A stretch of 64,000 bases of DNA from Hyphomicrobiales bacterium (GTDB lineage: Bacteria; Pseudomonadota; Alphaproteobacteria; Rhizobiales; MH13). The DNA is taken from contig JAEPOK010000002.1 of assembly GCA_017642935.1 (NCBI GenBank), positions 927,501 to 991,500 on the forward strand, written 5' to 3'. A program made the position numbers and the translations under genes. How positions within the stretch are numbered: position 1 is the first letter of the stretch; every line of letters starts with the position of its first letter. The notes beneath the pieces are model-generated. The model made no database searches, was not told where the DNA came from, and saw only the letters and a list, made by a program, of their open reading frames with translations. This document shows, piece by piece, positions 53,530-62,912 of this stretch.

Positions 53530-54969
53530 ATGAAGAGACTTCTACTATCCACCGTGGCTTTTGCAGCGCTGGGCGCTGGGACGGCCATGGCCTGCGAACC
53601 AGATTATACCGGTGTCACGCTCAACGTCTCCACGCAGAACGGCCCTGCCATTGCCTCGGCGCTGGCGGCGGCGGCTGTGAGCTGGGAGGAGCGCACCTGC
53701 GGCACGGTCAATGTGATCGAGTTTCCGTTCGGTGAGCTTTACCCGAAATTCCTGACAGCGATGAGCCAGCAGACCGGCGACTTTGATGCGATCGGGTTCG
53801 TTCCAGCCTGGTTGCCGGACTTTGCGCCCTTCCTGTCCACCATGCCTGACGCGCTGCAAGAAGGTTCGAACTGGGACGATATTCACCCGGTCTATCGCGA
53901 GCGGTTGATGGTGTGGAACGGCGAAGTGAAGTCGGCCACCATGGACGGCGACATGCACATGCTCAATCTGCGTGCCGACCTATTGGACAATGCAGACGAG
54001 CAGGCTGCGTTCGAGGCTGCTTATGGCTATCCGCTCGCGGCGCCGGTCACCTGGGCACAATACTACGATCAGGCGGAATTCTTCCATCGTCCCGATGATG
54101 GCCTGTTCGGCACCGCCGAAGCCTATCGCCGTGGCGGCCAGCAGTTCTGGTACTTCTTCTCCCACGCCGCCAGCTACACCAACCACCCGGACAATCCGGG
54201 CTCCATGTTCTTTGATCCGGAGACCATGGAAGCGCAGATCAACAATCCCGGTTGGTTGCGCGCGCTGGAAGAGTATAAGCGCGGGCTCGACTACAACCCT
54301 CCAGGGGCGTTGAATAACGGCTCCGGTGATGTGCGTCCGCTCTATGCTGGTGGCACGGTTGCGATGAACATCGACTGGGCGGATTCCGGCGTTTTGGGAT
54401 CCACCGAAGGTTCGATTGAAGGCCATGTGCGCACCGCCATGCTGCCAGGTTCGACGGAAATCTGGAACCATGTGTCGGGCGAATGGGACAGCTTCGATGA
54501 GGTCGTTCACTCGCCGTTCCTGGCCTTTGGCGGTTGGCAGTTGGCGGTTCCAGCCGACAGTGAAAACCCCGAAGCAGCGTGGGACTTCGTGGCCGAGGTG
54601 ATCAGCCCGGAAGTGTCCGGTCAGGCGATCGTGACGGCGAATTCCGGCGTGAACCCTTATCGCTTCAGCCACTATGAGAACCTGGAAAACTGGTCCTCGG
54701 TCTTCTCTGAAGAAGAGGCTGCCAGCTATTTGGGTGCCCAGCGTGCATCACTCGACGCTCCGAACGTGGCACTTGACCTGCGGCTGCCGGGCTTCTTCTC
54801 TTACACCGAAGTGCTGGAGATTGAACTCTCACGTGCTTTGGCTGGTGAGATTGAGCCGCAGGAAGCCCTCGATCGCATTGCCGAAGAGTGGGATGCTCTG
54901 ACCGAAGAGTTCGGTCGCGACACCCAACTGGCCGCGTATCGTGCATCGGTTGGCCTGCCGCCGATGTAA
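53530..54969 (+). CDS. Carbohydrate/polyol ABC transporter substrate-binding protein
   Basis: A 479-residue periplasmic binding protein. The signal peptide MKRLLLSTVAFAALGAGTAMA is followed by CEPDYTGVTLNVSTQNG. The cysteine directly after the cleavage site lacks a proper lipobox, so a soluble protein is more likely than a lipoprotein. The family 1 fold is seen in VIEFPFGELYPKFLTAMSQQTGDFDAIGF and LAFGGWQLAVPADSENPEAAWDFVAEV. The start at 53530 has GGGAGGAAA upstream. The order permease-permease-binding protein-ATPase differs from the other two importers in this window. Confidence 0.92.
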   Translation: MKRLLLSTVAFAALGAGTAMACEPDYTGVTLNVSTQNGPAIASALAAAAVSWEERTCGTVNVIEFPFGELYPKFLTAMSQQTGDFDAIGFVPAWLPDFAPFLSTMPDALQEGSNWDDIHPVYRERLMVWNGEVKSATMDGDMHMLNLRADLLDNADEQAAFEAAYGYPLAAPVTWAQYYDQAEFFHRPDDGLFGTAEAYRRGGQQFWYFFSHAASYTNHPDNPGSMFFDPETMEAQINNPGWLRALEEYKRGLDYNPPGALNNGSGDVRPLYAGGTVAMNIDWADSGVLGSTEGSIEGHVRTAMLPGSTEIWNHVSGEWDSFDEVVHSPFLAFGGWQLAVPADSENPEAAWDFVAEVISPEVSGQAIVTANSGVNPYRFSHYENLENWSSVFSEEEAASYLGAQRASLDAPNVALDLRLPGFFSYTEVLEIELSRALAGEIEPQEALDRIAEEWDALTEEFGRDTQLAAYRASVGLPPM

Positions 54970-54991
54970 GCCATTCTGGCTGACAGGATTG

Positions 54992-55037
54992 TGCCTCCCG
55001 GCCTAGGGTCTCGACCCAGGGGTCGGGAGGCATCTTT
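54992..55037 (+). terminator. Intercistronic terminator-like hairpin after the binding-protein gene
   Basis: TGCCTCCCG pairs with CGGGAGGCA across 23 bases that hold an inner GGGT/ACCC hairpin, and a run of five T residues follows at 55035-55039 or nearby. It should stop part of the transcripts after the binding protein and lower expression of the downstream ATPase and enzymes. Confidence 0.75.
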
Positions 55038-55054
55038 TTGAAGGAGATCTGCGT

Positions 55055-56116
55055 GTGTCGCACGTTGAACTGAAAGACGTCACCAAGGACTTCGGCGACG
55101 TCAACGTTATCCCGCCACTGTCCCTGACCATCGAGCAGGGTGAGTTCATCGTGCTGGTGGGGCCGTCGGGCTGCGGCAAGACCACGACGCTGCGCATGCT
55201 GGCTGGCTTGGAACTGCCGACAAGTGGGCAGATCAGCATCGCGGGCAAGGATGTGACCTTCGTTCGTCCAGGCGAGCGCGATTGCGCAATGGTGTTTCAG
55301 AATTATGCGCTCTATCCGCACATGAGCGTGCGCGACAATATCGGTTACGCGATGAAGGTGCATGGCACCGAGAAGGCGGTGATCGCCGAACGCGTCGGTG
55401 AGGCCGCCAAACTGCTCGGCCTTGATCCCTACCTTGACCGCAAACCGAAGAATCTTTCCGGCGGCCAGCGTCAGCGGGTCGCGATTGGCCGAGCATTGGT
55501 GCGCCAGCCGGAAGTGTTTTTGTTCGATGAGCCGCTCTCCAACCTGGATGCCAAACTGCGCGTGGACATGCGCACCGAAATCAAGCTGTTGCAGCGCCGC
55601 CTTGGCACGACGGCTGTCTATGTAACCCACGACCAGGTGGAAGCCATGACCATGGCCGACCGCGTGGTGGTTATGCGAAATGGCAATATCGAGCAGGCTG
55701 CCGAACCGATCACGCTGTACGAGAAACCCGCCAATCTGTTCGTTGCCGATTTCATCGGCTCGCCGTCGATGAATGTCTTCAAGGCCACTATCGAGGATGG
55801 CGCGGTGAAACTGGGTGGCCAATCCTTGCCTTTGCCACCGGAGGAAGCGCAGCGTCTTGGCAATCGCGGTGCGGTGATGTTTGGCATCCGGCCGGAGCAC
55901 ATGCGCCAGTCCGCGCATGCCGCGACGCTCACCATCGACCCGGTGGTGATCGAGCCGCTTGGTGCCCATACGTTGGTGCTTGGCACCGTGAATGGCGAGA
56001 AGGTCACCGCGCAGGTCGATCCCCGGTTTGATGTGACGGTCAACGAATCCTGTCCGATCACCGTCGATATGACACAAGCGCATTTCTTCGATCCGGAAAC
56101 CGAGCTGCGTCTCTAA
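55055..56116 (+). CDS. Carbohydrate ABC transporter ATP-binding protein, MalK/UgpC type
   Basis: A 353-residue ATPase with Walker A GPSGCGKTT, VFQNYALYPHMSV, signature LSGGQRQR, Walker B VFLFDEPLSNLDA, switch VTHDQVEAM, and a C-terminal TOBE-type domain. It starts with GTG; AAGGAG lies 10 bases upstream, directly after the hairpin's T-run. It overlaps the kinase gene by one base. Confidence 0.93.
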   Translation: MSHVELKDVTKDFGDVNVIPPLSLTIEQGEFIVLVGPSGCGKTTTLRMLAGLELPTSGQISIAGKDVTFVRPGERDCAMVFQNYALYPHMSVRDNIGYAMKVHGTEKAVIAERVGEAAKLLGLDPYLDRKPKNLSGGQRQRVAIGRALVRQPEVFLFDEPLSNLDAKLRVDMRTEIKLLQRRLGTTAVYVTHDQVEAMTMADRVVVMRNGNIEQAAEPITLYEKPANLFVADFIGSPSMNVFKATIEDGAVKLGGQSLPLPPEEAQRLGNRGAVMFGIRPEHMRQSAHAATLTIDPVVIEPLGAHTLVLGTVNGEKVTAQVDPRFDVTVNESCPITVDMTQAHFFDPETELRL

Positions 56117-57612
56117 TGCGCGATCTCTATCTGGCCATCGATGTCGGTACGGGCAGCCTGCGGGCGGCCTTGGTCGATCGATTGGGACGGATCCTTGCTT
56201 TTGCCAACCGAGAGCATGATCAGATCGTGCCGCAGCATGGCTGGTCGGAGCAGCGACCAGCGGACTGGTGGACGGGCACCGTGGAAAGCATCCGCGATGT
56301 GCTAGGCAAGGTTGAGAATGCGGCGGGTCGTGTCGCAGCGATCTGCGCCTGCGGACAGATGCATGGCTCGGTGCTTATCGATGACGATGGCGAGCTGACC
56401 CGTGAGGCGGCGCTGCTTTGGAATGACAAGCGTACCGTGCCGCAAGTCGAGGCCTTTGCTTCCCGCGTGCCGACAACAGACGGCGTGAGCCGCACGGCCA
56501 ACGCTCCGTCGCCGGCTTGGCCCGCCTTCAAGCTTGCCTGGCTGATGGAGAACGATCCGCATAGCGTCGCGCGGGCGTCGAGCCTGCTGATGCCGAAGGA
56601 CTGGATCAACTACAAGCTGACCGGCGAGCGGGCGCAAGATGTCACTGAGGCGTCGTTGAGCTTCCTAATGGACTGGAAGAGACGATCCTGGTCGGACGAG
56701 ATGGTTTCTCTGACTGGCGTGCCTGGTGACCTGCTCCCGCCGTTGCACAATCCTCAAGACGTACTGGCAGGACTGTCCGGCGAGGCGGCACAGTTGCTTG
56801 GCCTCAGTGCTGGGATTCCTGTTCTTGTCGGGGCTGGCGACTATCCGCTGGCGCTGCTTGGCTCGGGTGTGACGGAGCCAGGCACCGGATCGGATGTAAC
56901 CGGCACATCGACCATCATCACGCTGATGCATGAGACGCCGGTGCTTGATCCCAATGTCTCCAATGTCATCGGCGCAGGCGGCACCTGGGGCAGCTTCACG
57001 CTGCTTGATGCCGGCGGTGATGCCGTGCGCTGGGCGCGGCGGGCGTTTCATGACAATCGCAGGAGCTATGGCGAGGTTGCCGAGGCCGCCACCCAGGCAC
57101 CGGCCGGCTCAAATGGGTTGTTCTTCCTGCCCTATCTTTCGGGCGAACGGTCGAACAGCCAGGCCAACTCACGCGCTCAGTTCTTTGGTCTGACCGCCTC
57201 CCATGGACTGTCGGATCTGCATCGCGCGGTGCTCGAAGGTGTCGCCTTTTCCGTGCGTCACCGGCTGGATGATCTCCAGGGTGGGCATGGACGACCAGAC
57301 AGGATCGTAGCGGCCAGCGGCGGCGCCAAATCGCGCCTCTGGCTTGAGATCAAGGCAAGCCTGTACAACGTGCCCTACGCTGTACCGGAAGAATTGGAGT
57401 GCGGTGTGGTCGGTGCCGCCATGTTGGCTTCGATTGCCGCTGGTCACAACACCGATGTTGGCGAGGCAACGCGTACGATGGTGCGGTTTGTCGAAGACGT
57501 TCACCCCGATCCGCAAACCGTTGCACTTTATGATGCCATGATGCCGATTTATGCCGATCTCTATACGGCGGCGCAGCCTTTCTACGCGCGCCTTGATGCC
57601 CTTCCCCTCTGA
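56116..57612 (+). CDS. FGGY-family carbohydrate kinase, xylulokinase-like
   Basis: A 498-residue kinase. The N-terminal phosphate loop DVGTGSLRAALVD, the substrate motif CGQMHGSVLIDDDG (as in xylulokinase GQMHG), the catalytic aspartate region GAGDYPLALLGSG, and LSGERSNSQANSRAQFFGL are present. Xylulokinase phosphorylates D-xylulose after import or oxidation of xylose or xylitol/arabitol; the deviation of the SGERS loop from XylB leaves the ketose open. It is coupled to the ATPase gene by a one-base overlap. Confidence 0.88.
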   Translation: MRDLYLAIDVGTGSLRAALVDRLGRILAFANREHDQIVPQHGWSEQRPADWWTGTVESIRDVLGKVENAAGRVAAICACGQMHGSVLIDDDGELTREAALLWNDKRTVPQVEAFASRVPTTDGVSRTANAPSPAWPAFKLAWLMENDPHSVARASSLLMPKDWINYKLTGERAQDVTEASLSFLMDWKRRSWSDEMVSLTGVPGDLLPPLHNPQDVLAGLSGEAAQLLGLSAGIPVLVGAGDYPLALLGSGVTEPGTGSDVTGTSTIITLMHETPVLDPNVSNVIGAGGTWGSFTLLDAGGDAVRWARRAFHDNRRSYGEVAEAATQAPAGSNGLFFLPYLSGERSNSQANSRAQFFGLTASHGLSDLHRAVLEGVAFSVRHRLDDLQGGHGRPDRIVAASGGAKSRLWLEIKASLYNVPYAVPEELECGVVGAAMLASIAAGHNTDVGEATRTMVRFVEDVHPDPQTVALYDAMMPIYADLYTAAQPFYARLDALPL

Positions 57613-57628
57613 GACGAAAGACAAGCCG

Positions 57629-58453
57629 ATGACAACTATTCCCTCCCTTTCTCTTCTCGATGGCCGGTCGATCCCGCAACTTGGTTTTGGTCTTTGGGAG
57701 GTTCCCAAGGACATGACCGGCGATGTCGTTCAGCAGGCCTTGAAGACCGGCTATCGGTTGCTTGATGGCGCGGCGATCTATGGCAATGAAGTCGGGCAGG
57801 GCGAGGGACTGCGCGCGTCCGGCCTGCCGCGCGACGATGTGTTTGTCACCACCAAGGTGTGGAACGACAACCAGGGCCTCGACAGCACGTTGCGGGCCAT
57901 CGATGCGAGTCTGGATCGTCTCGGTATGGATGCCGTCGATCTCTGTCTCATCCATTGGCCCTGCCCGGAAAAGGGGCTCTATGTCGACACGTGGAAAGCC
58001 TTCATTCGTGCCAAGGAGGAGGGCAAGCTGCGCTCCATCGGTGTGTCGAATTTCGCGCCGGACCATCTTGAGCGGATCATCGGCGAAACCGGCGTGACGC
58101 CGGTTCTCAACCAGATTGAGCTGCATCCACGGTTTCAGCAGACTGAGCTGCGTGCGTTCCACGCCGAGCACGCCATCATCACGCAGAGCTGGACGCCGCT
58201 GGGCAAATCCAAAAGCTTTGATGATCCGGTGATCACATCCATCGCTGACCGTCTTGGCAAAACACCCGCGCAGGTCATTCTGCGTTGGCATGTTCAGCTT
58301 GGCTGCTCGGTCATTCCGCGCTCCACAAACGCCGACCGCATGGCGCAGAACATGGCGCTGTTTGATTTCGAACTTACCACCGATGATATGGCGGCCATTG
58401 CTGGTCTTGATGCTGGCGATCGGTTGGGTCCCGATCCGGCGACCTTCGCCTAA
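57629..58453 (+). CDS. Aldo/keto reductase
   Basis: A 274-residue NADPH-dependent reductase of the AKR5-like bacterial type. The substrate tetrad is visible: Asp in LLDGAAIYGNE (with Tyr), Lys in FVTTKVWN, and His in CLIHWP. The coenzyme motif is SVIPRSTNADRMAQN. The ATG at 57629 lies 16 bases after the kinase stop; an upstream start would overlap the kinase. It may reduce or oxidise the imported sugar or polyol. Confidence 0.92.
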   Translation: MTTIPSLSLLDGRSIPQLGFGLWEVPKDMTGDVVQQALKTGYRLLDGAAIYGNEVGQGEGLRASGLPRDDVFVTTKVWNDNQGLDSTLRAIDASLDRLGMDAVDLCLIHWPCPEKGLYVDTWKAFIRAKEEGKLRSIGVSNFAPDHLERIIGETGVTPVLNQIELHPRFQQTELRAFHAEHAIITQSWTPLGKSKSFDDPVITSIADRLGKTPAQVILRWHVQLGCSVIPRSTNADRMAQNMALFDFELTTDDMAAIAGLDAGDRLGPDPATFA

Positions 58454-58465
58454 GGAGGTCGCGCG

Positions 58466-59317
58466 ATGCAGGGCTTTGGCATCCACTCTTCGATCTGGAC
58501 CATGCGCTGGACGCCGGAAGCTGCCGAGAAGGCCGTCGGTGAGGCGGTGCGCAATGGTTTTGATTTTGTCGAAGTGGCGCTGCTGGACCCAGCCATTGTC
58601 GATGCCACCCACAGCGCCAAACTGTTCGAGACGTCAGGCGTGAAAGCCGTCTGTTCGCTGGGCCTGCCGGAGGCGTGCTGGCCATCGCGTGATCCCCAGC
58701 CGGGCATCGACTTTCTGAAAGTGGCGCTCGACAAAACCGCTGCCATGGGCGCTGAGGCGCTGACCGGGGTCACCTATGGCGGGATCGGCGAGCGCAGTGG
58801 TGAGCCACCTACCGAACGGGAATTGGACAATGTGGCGCGCTGCTTGGAGGCCACCGCCAAGCACGCCAAATCGTTGGGCATCGCCTTTGGAATCGAACCG
58901 GTGAACCGTTATGAAACGCACCTGATCAACACCGGCTGGCAGGCGGTGGAAATGTTGGATCGGGTGGGGGCCGAAAGCCTCTTCATTCACCTCGACACCT
59001 ACCACATGAACATCGAGGAGAAGGGTGCAGCCAACGGCATATTGGCGGCGCGCGACCACCTCCGTTACATCCACTTGTCGGAATCCGATCGCGGCGTGCC
59101 CGGCAAAGGCACCTGCGACTGGGACGAGATCTACGCAACGCTTGCTGCCATCGAGTTCAAGGGCGGCCTTGCGATGGAAAGCTTCATGAACATGCCGCCG
59201 GAAATCGCCTTTGGGCTTTCGGTCTGGCGGCCCGTTGCCGACAGCACCGAAGAGGTGATCGGCGAAGGGCTGCCGTTCTTGCGCGGCAAAGCACGCCAAT
59301 ACGGCTTGATCGATTAA
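58466..59317 (+). CDS. Sugar phosphate isomerase/epimerase, ketose 3-epimerase-like
   Basis: A 283-residue TIM-barrel enzyme. The metal ligands of the D-tagatose/D-psicose 3-epimerase group are seen in order: Glu in GIEPVNRYETHLINT, Asp in FIHLDTYHMNIEE, His in YIHLSESDRGVPG, and Glu in AMESF. AAGGAGG lies before the ATG. It ends the plus-strand arm and probably converts one ketose to another before phosphorylation. Confidence 0.9.
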   Translation: MQGFGIHSSIWTMRWTPEAAEKAVGEAVRNGFDFVEVALLDPAIVDATHSAKLFETSGVKAVCSLGLPEACWPSRDPQPGIDFLKVALDKTAAMGAEALTGVTYGGIGERSGEPPTERELDNVARCLEATAKHAKSLGIAFGIEPVNRYETHLINTGWQAVEMLDRVGAESLFIHLDTYHMNIEEKGAANGILAARDHLRYIHLSESDRGVPGKGTCDWDEIYATLAAIEFKGGLAMESFMNMPPEIAFGLSVWRPVADSTEEVIGEGLPFLRGKARQYGLID

Positions 59318-59627
59318 CCGGCAGATGCCTTGAATTTCATTGACTTAGGCCTGGCGATGGTCCACCAGTCGCGCAAGCCTAGCTTGACGTTTCACCGGCG
59401 CATCGCCAGATAGACATCAACGCCACGGCGTTTTGCCCAAAGATTTAATGGTTCTTGGGCATAATCCCCCTGAAGCATACAGACGATCCGTATGCGAGCA
59501 CCGGCTGCGCTTGAGATTTCGATCCTTGGCGCACTTTTCGTGCTCACCAACGAGTACGACCCGGTGTTCCACGCGCTGTTTGCCCGACTCAAGGCGCAGC
59601 GGCGCCAACCCACTTGAAAGAACAGAT
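59318..59627. other. Gap before the helicase gene; likely promoter and leader
   Basis: No gene is supported here. An open frame continues upstream from the helicase, but its translation is basic and unlike the protein. A small inverted repeat CATAC-N8-GTATG lies at about 59478-59495. A long leader would suit a cold-shock-type gene, but no known thermosensor structure was recognised. Confidence 0.35.
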
Positions 59628-61301
59628 TTGACACAGTTTTCGGACCTCGGCCTCGCCGAGCCCATCCTTCATGCCGTTTCGGGTGAAGGATATTCCACCG
59701 CAACGCCCATCCAGGGCCAGGTGATCCCCTCTATGTTGGCCGGGCGCGATGTGCTTGGCATTGCCCAGACCGGCACCGGCAAGACGGCGGCGTTTGTGCT
59801 GCCGCTGCTGCACGCGCTGGCGCTTGAAAAAGCCGAGTTGAAGCAAGGTGAATTGAACGATAAGCGCGTTCACAAAGCCTTTGTGCCGCGCAAACCTAAA
59901 ACCGCCAAGGCACTGATCCTGGTGCCGACGCGTGAATTGGCCCAGCAGATTTCCGTCGCGGTGAAAACGTATGGACGCAATCTGAAGCCCGTTGTGGCTG
60001 TGATTGTTGGCGGCGCCAGCGCCTCGGTGCAGGCCAAAGCCATGGCCGATGGCGTCGATATTCTTGTCGCCACGCCGGGTCGTTTGGAAGACCATATGCG
60101 CACCGGTGCGGTTCGCCTCAACGACACCGATCTGGTGGTGCTTGATGAAGCCGATCAGATGCTCGACATGGGCTTCATTCCCGCCATGCGCCGCATTTTG
60201 GGTGCCGTGGCAAGCCCGCGTCAGACAGTGCTGCTCTCGGCCACCATGCCCAAACCGCTCGCGGCTCTGGCCAAAGATTTCCAGGAGAACCCTGAGAAAA
60301 TTTCGGTTGCGCCACAGTCCAAACCGATCGACCGAATCGCGCAGTCGGTGCTGCATATTCCTGCAGCGCAGAAGCGCGACAAACTGCTCGATCTTCTGGC
60401 CCCCCTGGATGTTGAGCGTGCGATCGTTTTCACGCGCACCAAGCATGGCGCCGACAAGGTGGCGAAGTTTCTGACCTCCTATGGGCTGAAGAACGCCGTC
60501 ATCCACGGCAACCGCAGCCAGGGTCAGCGCGAAAAGGCATTGCAGGCGTTCAAGCGCGGCGACGTCAAAGCGCTGATTGCCACCGATGTGGCAGCGCGCG
60601 GCATCGATATCGATGGCGTGTCCCACGTGGTGAACTTCGAGCTGCCCAATGTGCCTGAAGCCTATGTGCACCGCATCGGACGTACCGCACGGGCTGGCGC
60701 CAGCGGCATTGCGATCTCGCTGGTTGATCCGGCCGAGCGCAAATTGCTGCGCGACATTGAGCGTCTCATCAAACAGAGCGTGCCAGTGCATGGCGATGTG
60801 GATGAGGTGGAGCGCGTGAAGGTTGAGGTTGCCACGCAGCCGCAGGCCGAAAGAGGCGGGAAGAAAAAAGACCGTCATCGTGATCGCGTGAACCCGAAGG
60901 ACAAAGGTAAGCGCCGGGTTGCAAGCGATGAAAACCGTCGCGATGCTCAGGTGACCAAGCCGTCGATGAAAAAAGGCGGCAAGCGGGAAACCTTTGGCTT
61001 TGATCCGCTGAACCCGACCGAAGTGGCCGCTCAGGGCAAAAAGCCATCTCGTCAGGAGCGCAAAGCCAGTGGTCCAGCTGGCCGTGCTGGCGATGGGTCA
61101 TCCGGTGCGGTGAAATGGTTCAACAACCGCAAGGGCTACGGCTTCTTGGCGCAGGATAATGGCGGCCCGGACGTGTTCGTCCATATCAGCGCCGTGGAAA
61201 AAGCGGGCCTCAAAGCCGTCAATGAAGGTCAGACGTTCCATTATGAACTGGCCGAAGAAAAGCGCGGTAAGCTCACAGCCGTGAATTTGCGCGCCGCCTA
61301 A
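59628..61301 (+). CDS. DEAD-box RNA helicase fused to a C-terminal cold shock domain
   Basis: A 557-residue protein. The helicase core resembles RhlE: TPIQ (27-30), AQTGTGKT (46-53), PTRELA (100-105), TPGR (149-152), DEAD (173-176), SAT (204-206), and [10 protein letters not shown] (348-357). A lysine/arginine-rich linker (about 405-490) leads to a complete cold shock domain at 492-554 with RNP1-like KGYGFL (502-507) and RNP2-like VFVHIS (516-521). The TTG start at 59628 follows GAAAGAACAGAT; the upstream frame is non-family. It likely unwinds structured RNA at low temperature, with the cold shock domain holding single strands. It is convergent with the LctP gene. Confidence 0.93.
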   Translation: MTQFSDLGLAEPILHAVSGEGYSTATPIQGQVIPSMLAGRDVLGIAQTGTGKTAAFVLPLLHALALEKAELKQGELNDKRVHKAFVPRKPKTAKALILVPTRELAQQISVAVKTYGRNLKPVVAVIVGGASASVQAKAMADGVDILVATPGRLEDHMRTGAVRLNDTDLVVLDEADQMLDMGFIPAMRRILGAVASPRQTVLLSATMPKPLAALAKDFQENPEKISVAPQSKPIDRIAQSVLHIPAAQKRDKLLDLLAPLDVERAIVFTRTKHGADKVAKFLTSYGLKNAVIHGNRSQGQREKALQAFKRGDVKALIATDVAARGIDIDGVSHVVNFELPNVPEAYVHRIGRTARAGASGIAISLVDPAERKLLRDIERLIKQSVPVHGDVDEVERVKVEVATQPQAERGGKKKDRHRDRVNPKDKGKRRVASDENRRDAQVTKPSMKKGGKRETFGFDPLNPTEVAAQGKKPSRQERKASGPAGRAGDGSSGAVKWFNNRKGYGFLAQDNGGPDVFVHISAVEKAGLKAVNEGQTFHYELAEEKRGKLTAVNLRAA

Positions 61302-61309
61302 TCGGCGTC

Positions 61310-62803
61310 TCAAAAAAGCTGGGTCGCCATCAAGATGGCGGCCCCGCCCAACCCCGTATAGAGCGCGCACCAGAGCACCGTGCGGGCGAGCACGCTCCCC
61401 TCTTTACCGACAAGTCCGACCGTCGCCGCCCCTGCAATGATGTTGTGGGGCGCGATGATGTTGCCGATAGCCGAGCCAAAACCCTGGGCCGCGACCATGG
61501 TCGTGATCGGCAGGCTGAGAGCCTCTGCCGCCGAAGCCTGAAGCTCGGTGAAGAGAATGTTCGACGTCGTTGCTGACCCCGTGATGAACGTGCCGAGCAC
61601 GCCGACGGCAGGCGCAAAGAGCGGCCAGAACGTGCCGGTGGTCGCTGCCGCATCGGCCAGCGTGGTGATCATGCCCGATTGCACCATCAGACGCGACAGG
61701 GCGAGCATTACGAACAACGCCATGGCAACAGCGATCAATCGCTTCAAAGCCTCGCGCGTTGCAGGCCATATCGCGCCGGTCCGGCTCGTAATCAGTGCTC
61801 CGAGGACAAGCCCGCCCCAGAGCAGCGTGCCAGGATGATAGAGCGGTGCGAAGCTTCCGGAAAATTGGCCGAATAGCGACCAGGAGAGCGCTGCCTCGCT
61901 GGTCGCGGCGCGCAGTGGCTCGATCAATCGCGTCGCAAGAACCAATCCGACAATAATGAGATAAGGCGTGAGGTCAGCGGACAAAGACCGCAGATCGATG
62001 GACGCCTTGGCGCCGCGTCTGCGCAACAGCGTGACAAAGACTGCCGTGCCGATCAGGGCGCCTGCCAATGAGGGCAGTTCCGGCCCGGCCAAAAAGGCAA
62101 GCGCCAAAAAGGGCAGGAAGAAGCAGATACCGGCCAGCAGCGTCCAGCCGATTTCGGAGCGGGTCACCGGCCCATCATCGGCAAGTCGCACCATGGCAAA
62201 AAGCAGGATCCAGCCAAGGCAGGCATGGAGAAGCGCGACATGGCCTGCCAGCGCTTCGGCACCGATACCGGTTAACTCCAATTGTGCCAGGGTCGGTGTC
62301 CCGACCGCGCCGAAGGAAACACCCGCCGCATGGCCCAGCAGTGCCAGCGTGACGGCGCGGATGGGCGAGTATCCAATGCCGAGCAGCAAGGGTGCCGCGA
62401 GCGCTACAGGTGTTCCGAACCCCGCTGCGCCTTCGATGAAAAGACCGAAAAACCAAGCGATTAGCAGCGCCTGGATGCGCTTGTTGTCGGTGAGACCGGC
62501 CAGCGCATCGCGAATACGATCAATGGCGCCGACGCGGCTTTGATAAGCGTAAAGCGCAAGCGCTGGGAAGATGATCCAGAGGATGGTGCCGGTCGAATGC
62601 GCGGCTTCGGCGAGTGTCCCCGCCGCGGCCGACCCCAAGGGAAGGCCCAGGGCGTCGGCCAGATTGAAAGGCCCGAAAAGCGCCAATCCGGCGGCGATTG
62701 CAAAACCCGCCAGCCCGGCAAGGATCGCCGAAGTGTGCAGCACCGCCATGCCGATGAGCACGCAGACAAGGGGCAGGGCAGCAAGCAAAACAGGCACGGG
62801 CAA
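61310..62803 (-). CDS. L-lactate permease family transporter (LctP-like)
   Basis: A 497-residue transporter with about 12-14 membrane segments. LFIEGAAGFGTPVALAAPLLLGIGYSPIRAVTLALLGHAAGVSFGAVGTP and the C-terminal GTFITGSATTSNILFTELQ and VAAQGFGSAIGNIIAPHNIIAG are hallmarks of the LctP family, which carries lactate, glycolate or related 2-hydroxyacids. It stands alone between helicase and leuD. Confidence 0.92.
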   Translation of the reverse strand: MPVPVLLAALPLVCVLIGMAVLHTSAILAGLAGFAIAAGLALFGPFNLADALGLPLGSAAAGTLAEAAHSTGTILWIIFPALALYAYQSRVGAIDRIRDALAGLTDNKRIQALLIAWFFGLFIEGAAGFGTPVALAAPLLLGIGYSPIRAVTLALLGHAAGVSFGAVGTPTLAQLELTGIGAEALAGHVALLHACLGWILLFAMVRLADDGPVTRSEIGWTLLAGICFFLPFLALAFLAGPELPSLAGALIGTAVFVTLLRRRGAKASIDLRSLSADLTPYLIIVGLVLATRLIEPLRAATSEAALSWSLFGQFSGSFAPLYHPGTLLWGGLVLGALITSRTGAIWPATREALKRLIAVAMALFVMLALSRLMVQSGMITTLADAAATTGTFWPLFAPAVGVLGTFITGSATTSNILFTELQASAAEALSLPITTMVAAQGFGSAIGNIIAPHNIIAGAATVGLVGKEGSVLARTVLWCALYTGLGGAAILMATQLF

Positions 62804-62912
62804 ACTCTATGGCCGGGGGGATAGGGCCCAGCGATAGCGCAGCCACGCCCCGCCCATCAAGCAACCTTCGATGGCAGCGCGAGGAGCGAGGCGAGTTCGG
62901 ACAACCGAAAGC

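Noticed and set aside
54665-56083. Minus-strand ORF of 472 codons
   Set aside because: Despite its length it is antisense to the MalK-type ATPase gene, which has every ABC motif.
57350-58612. Minus-strand ORF of 420 codons
   Set aside because: It is antisense to the xylulokinase-like and aldo/keto reductase genes.
59589-60878. Minus-strand ORF of 429 codons
   Set aside because: It is antisense to the helicase gene; its His-rich composition is typical of shadows.
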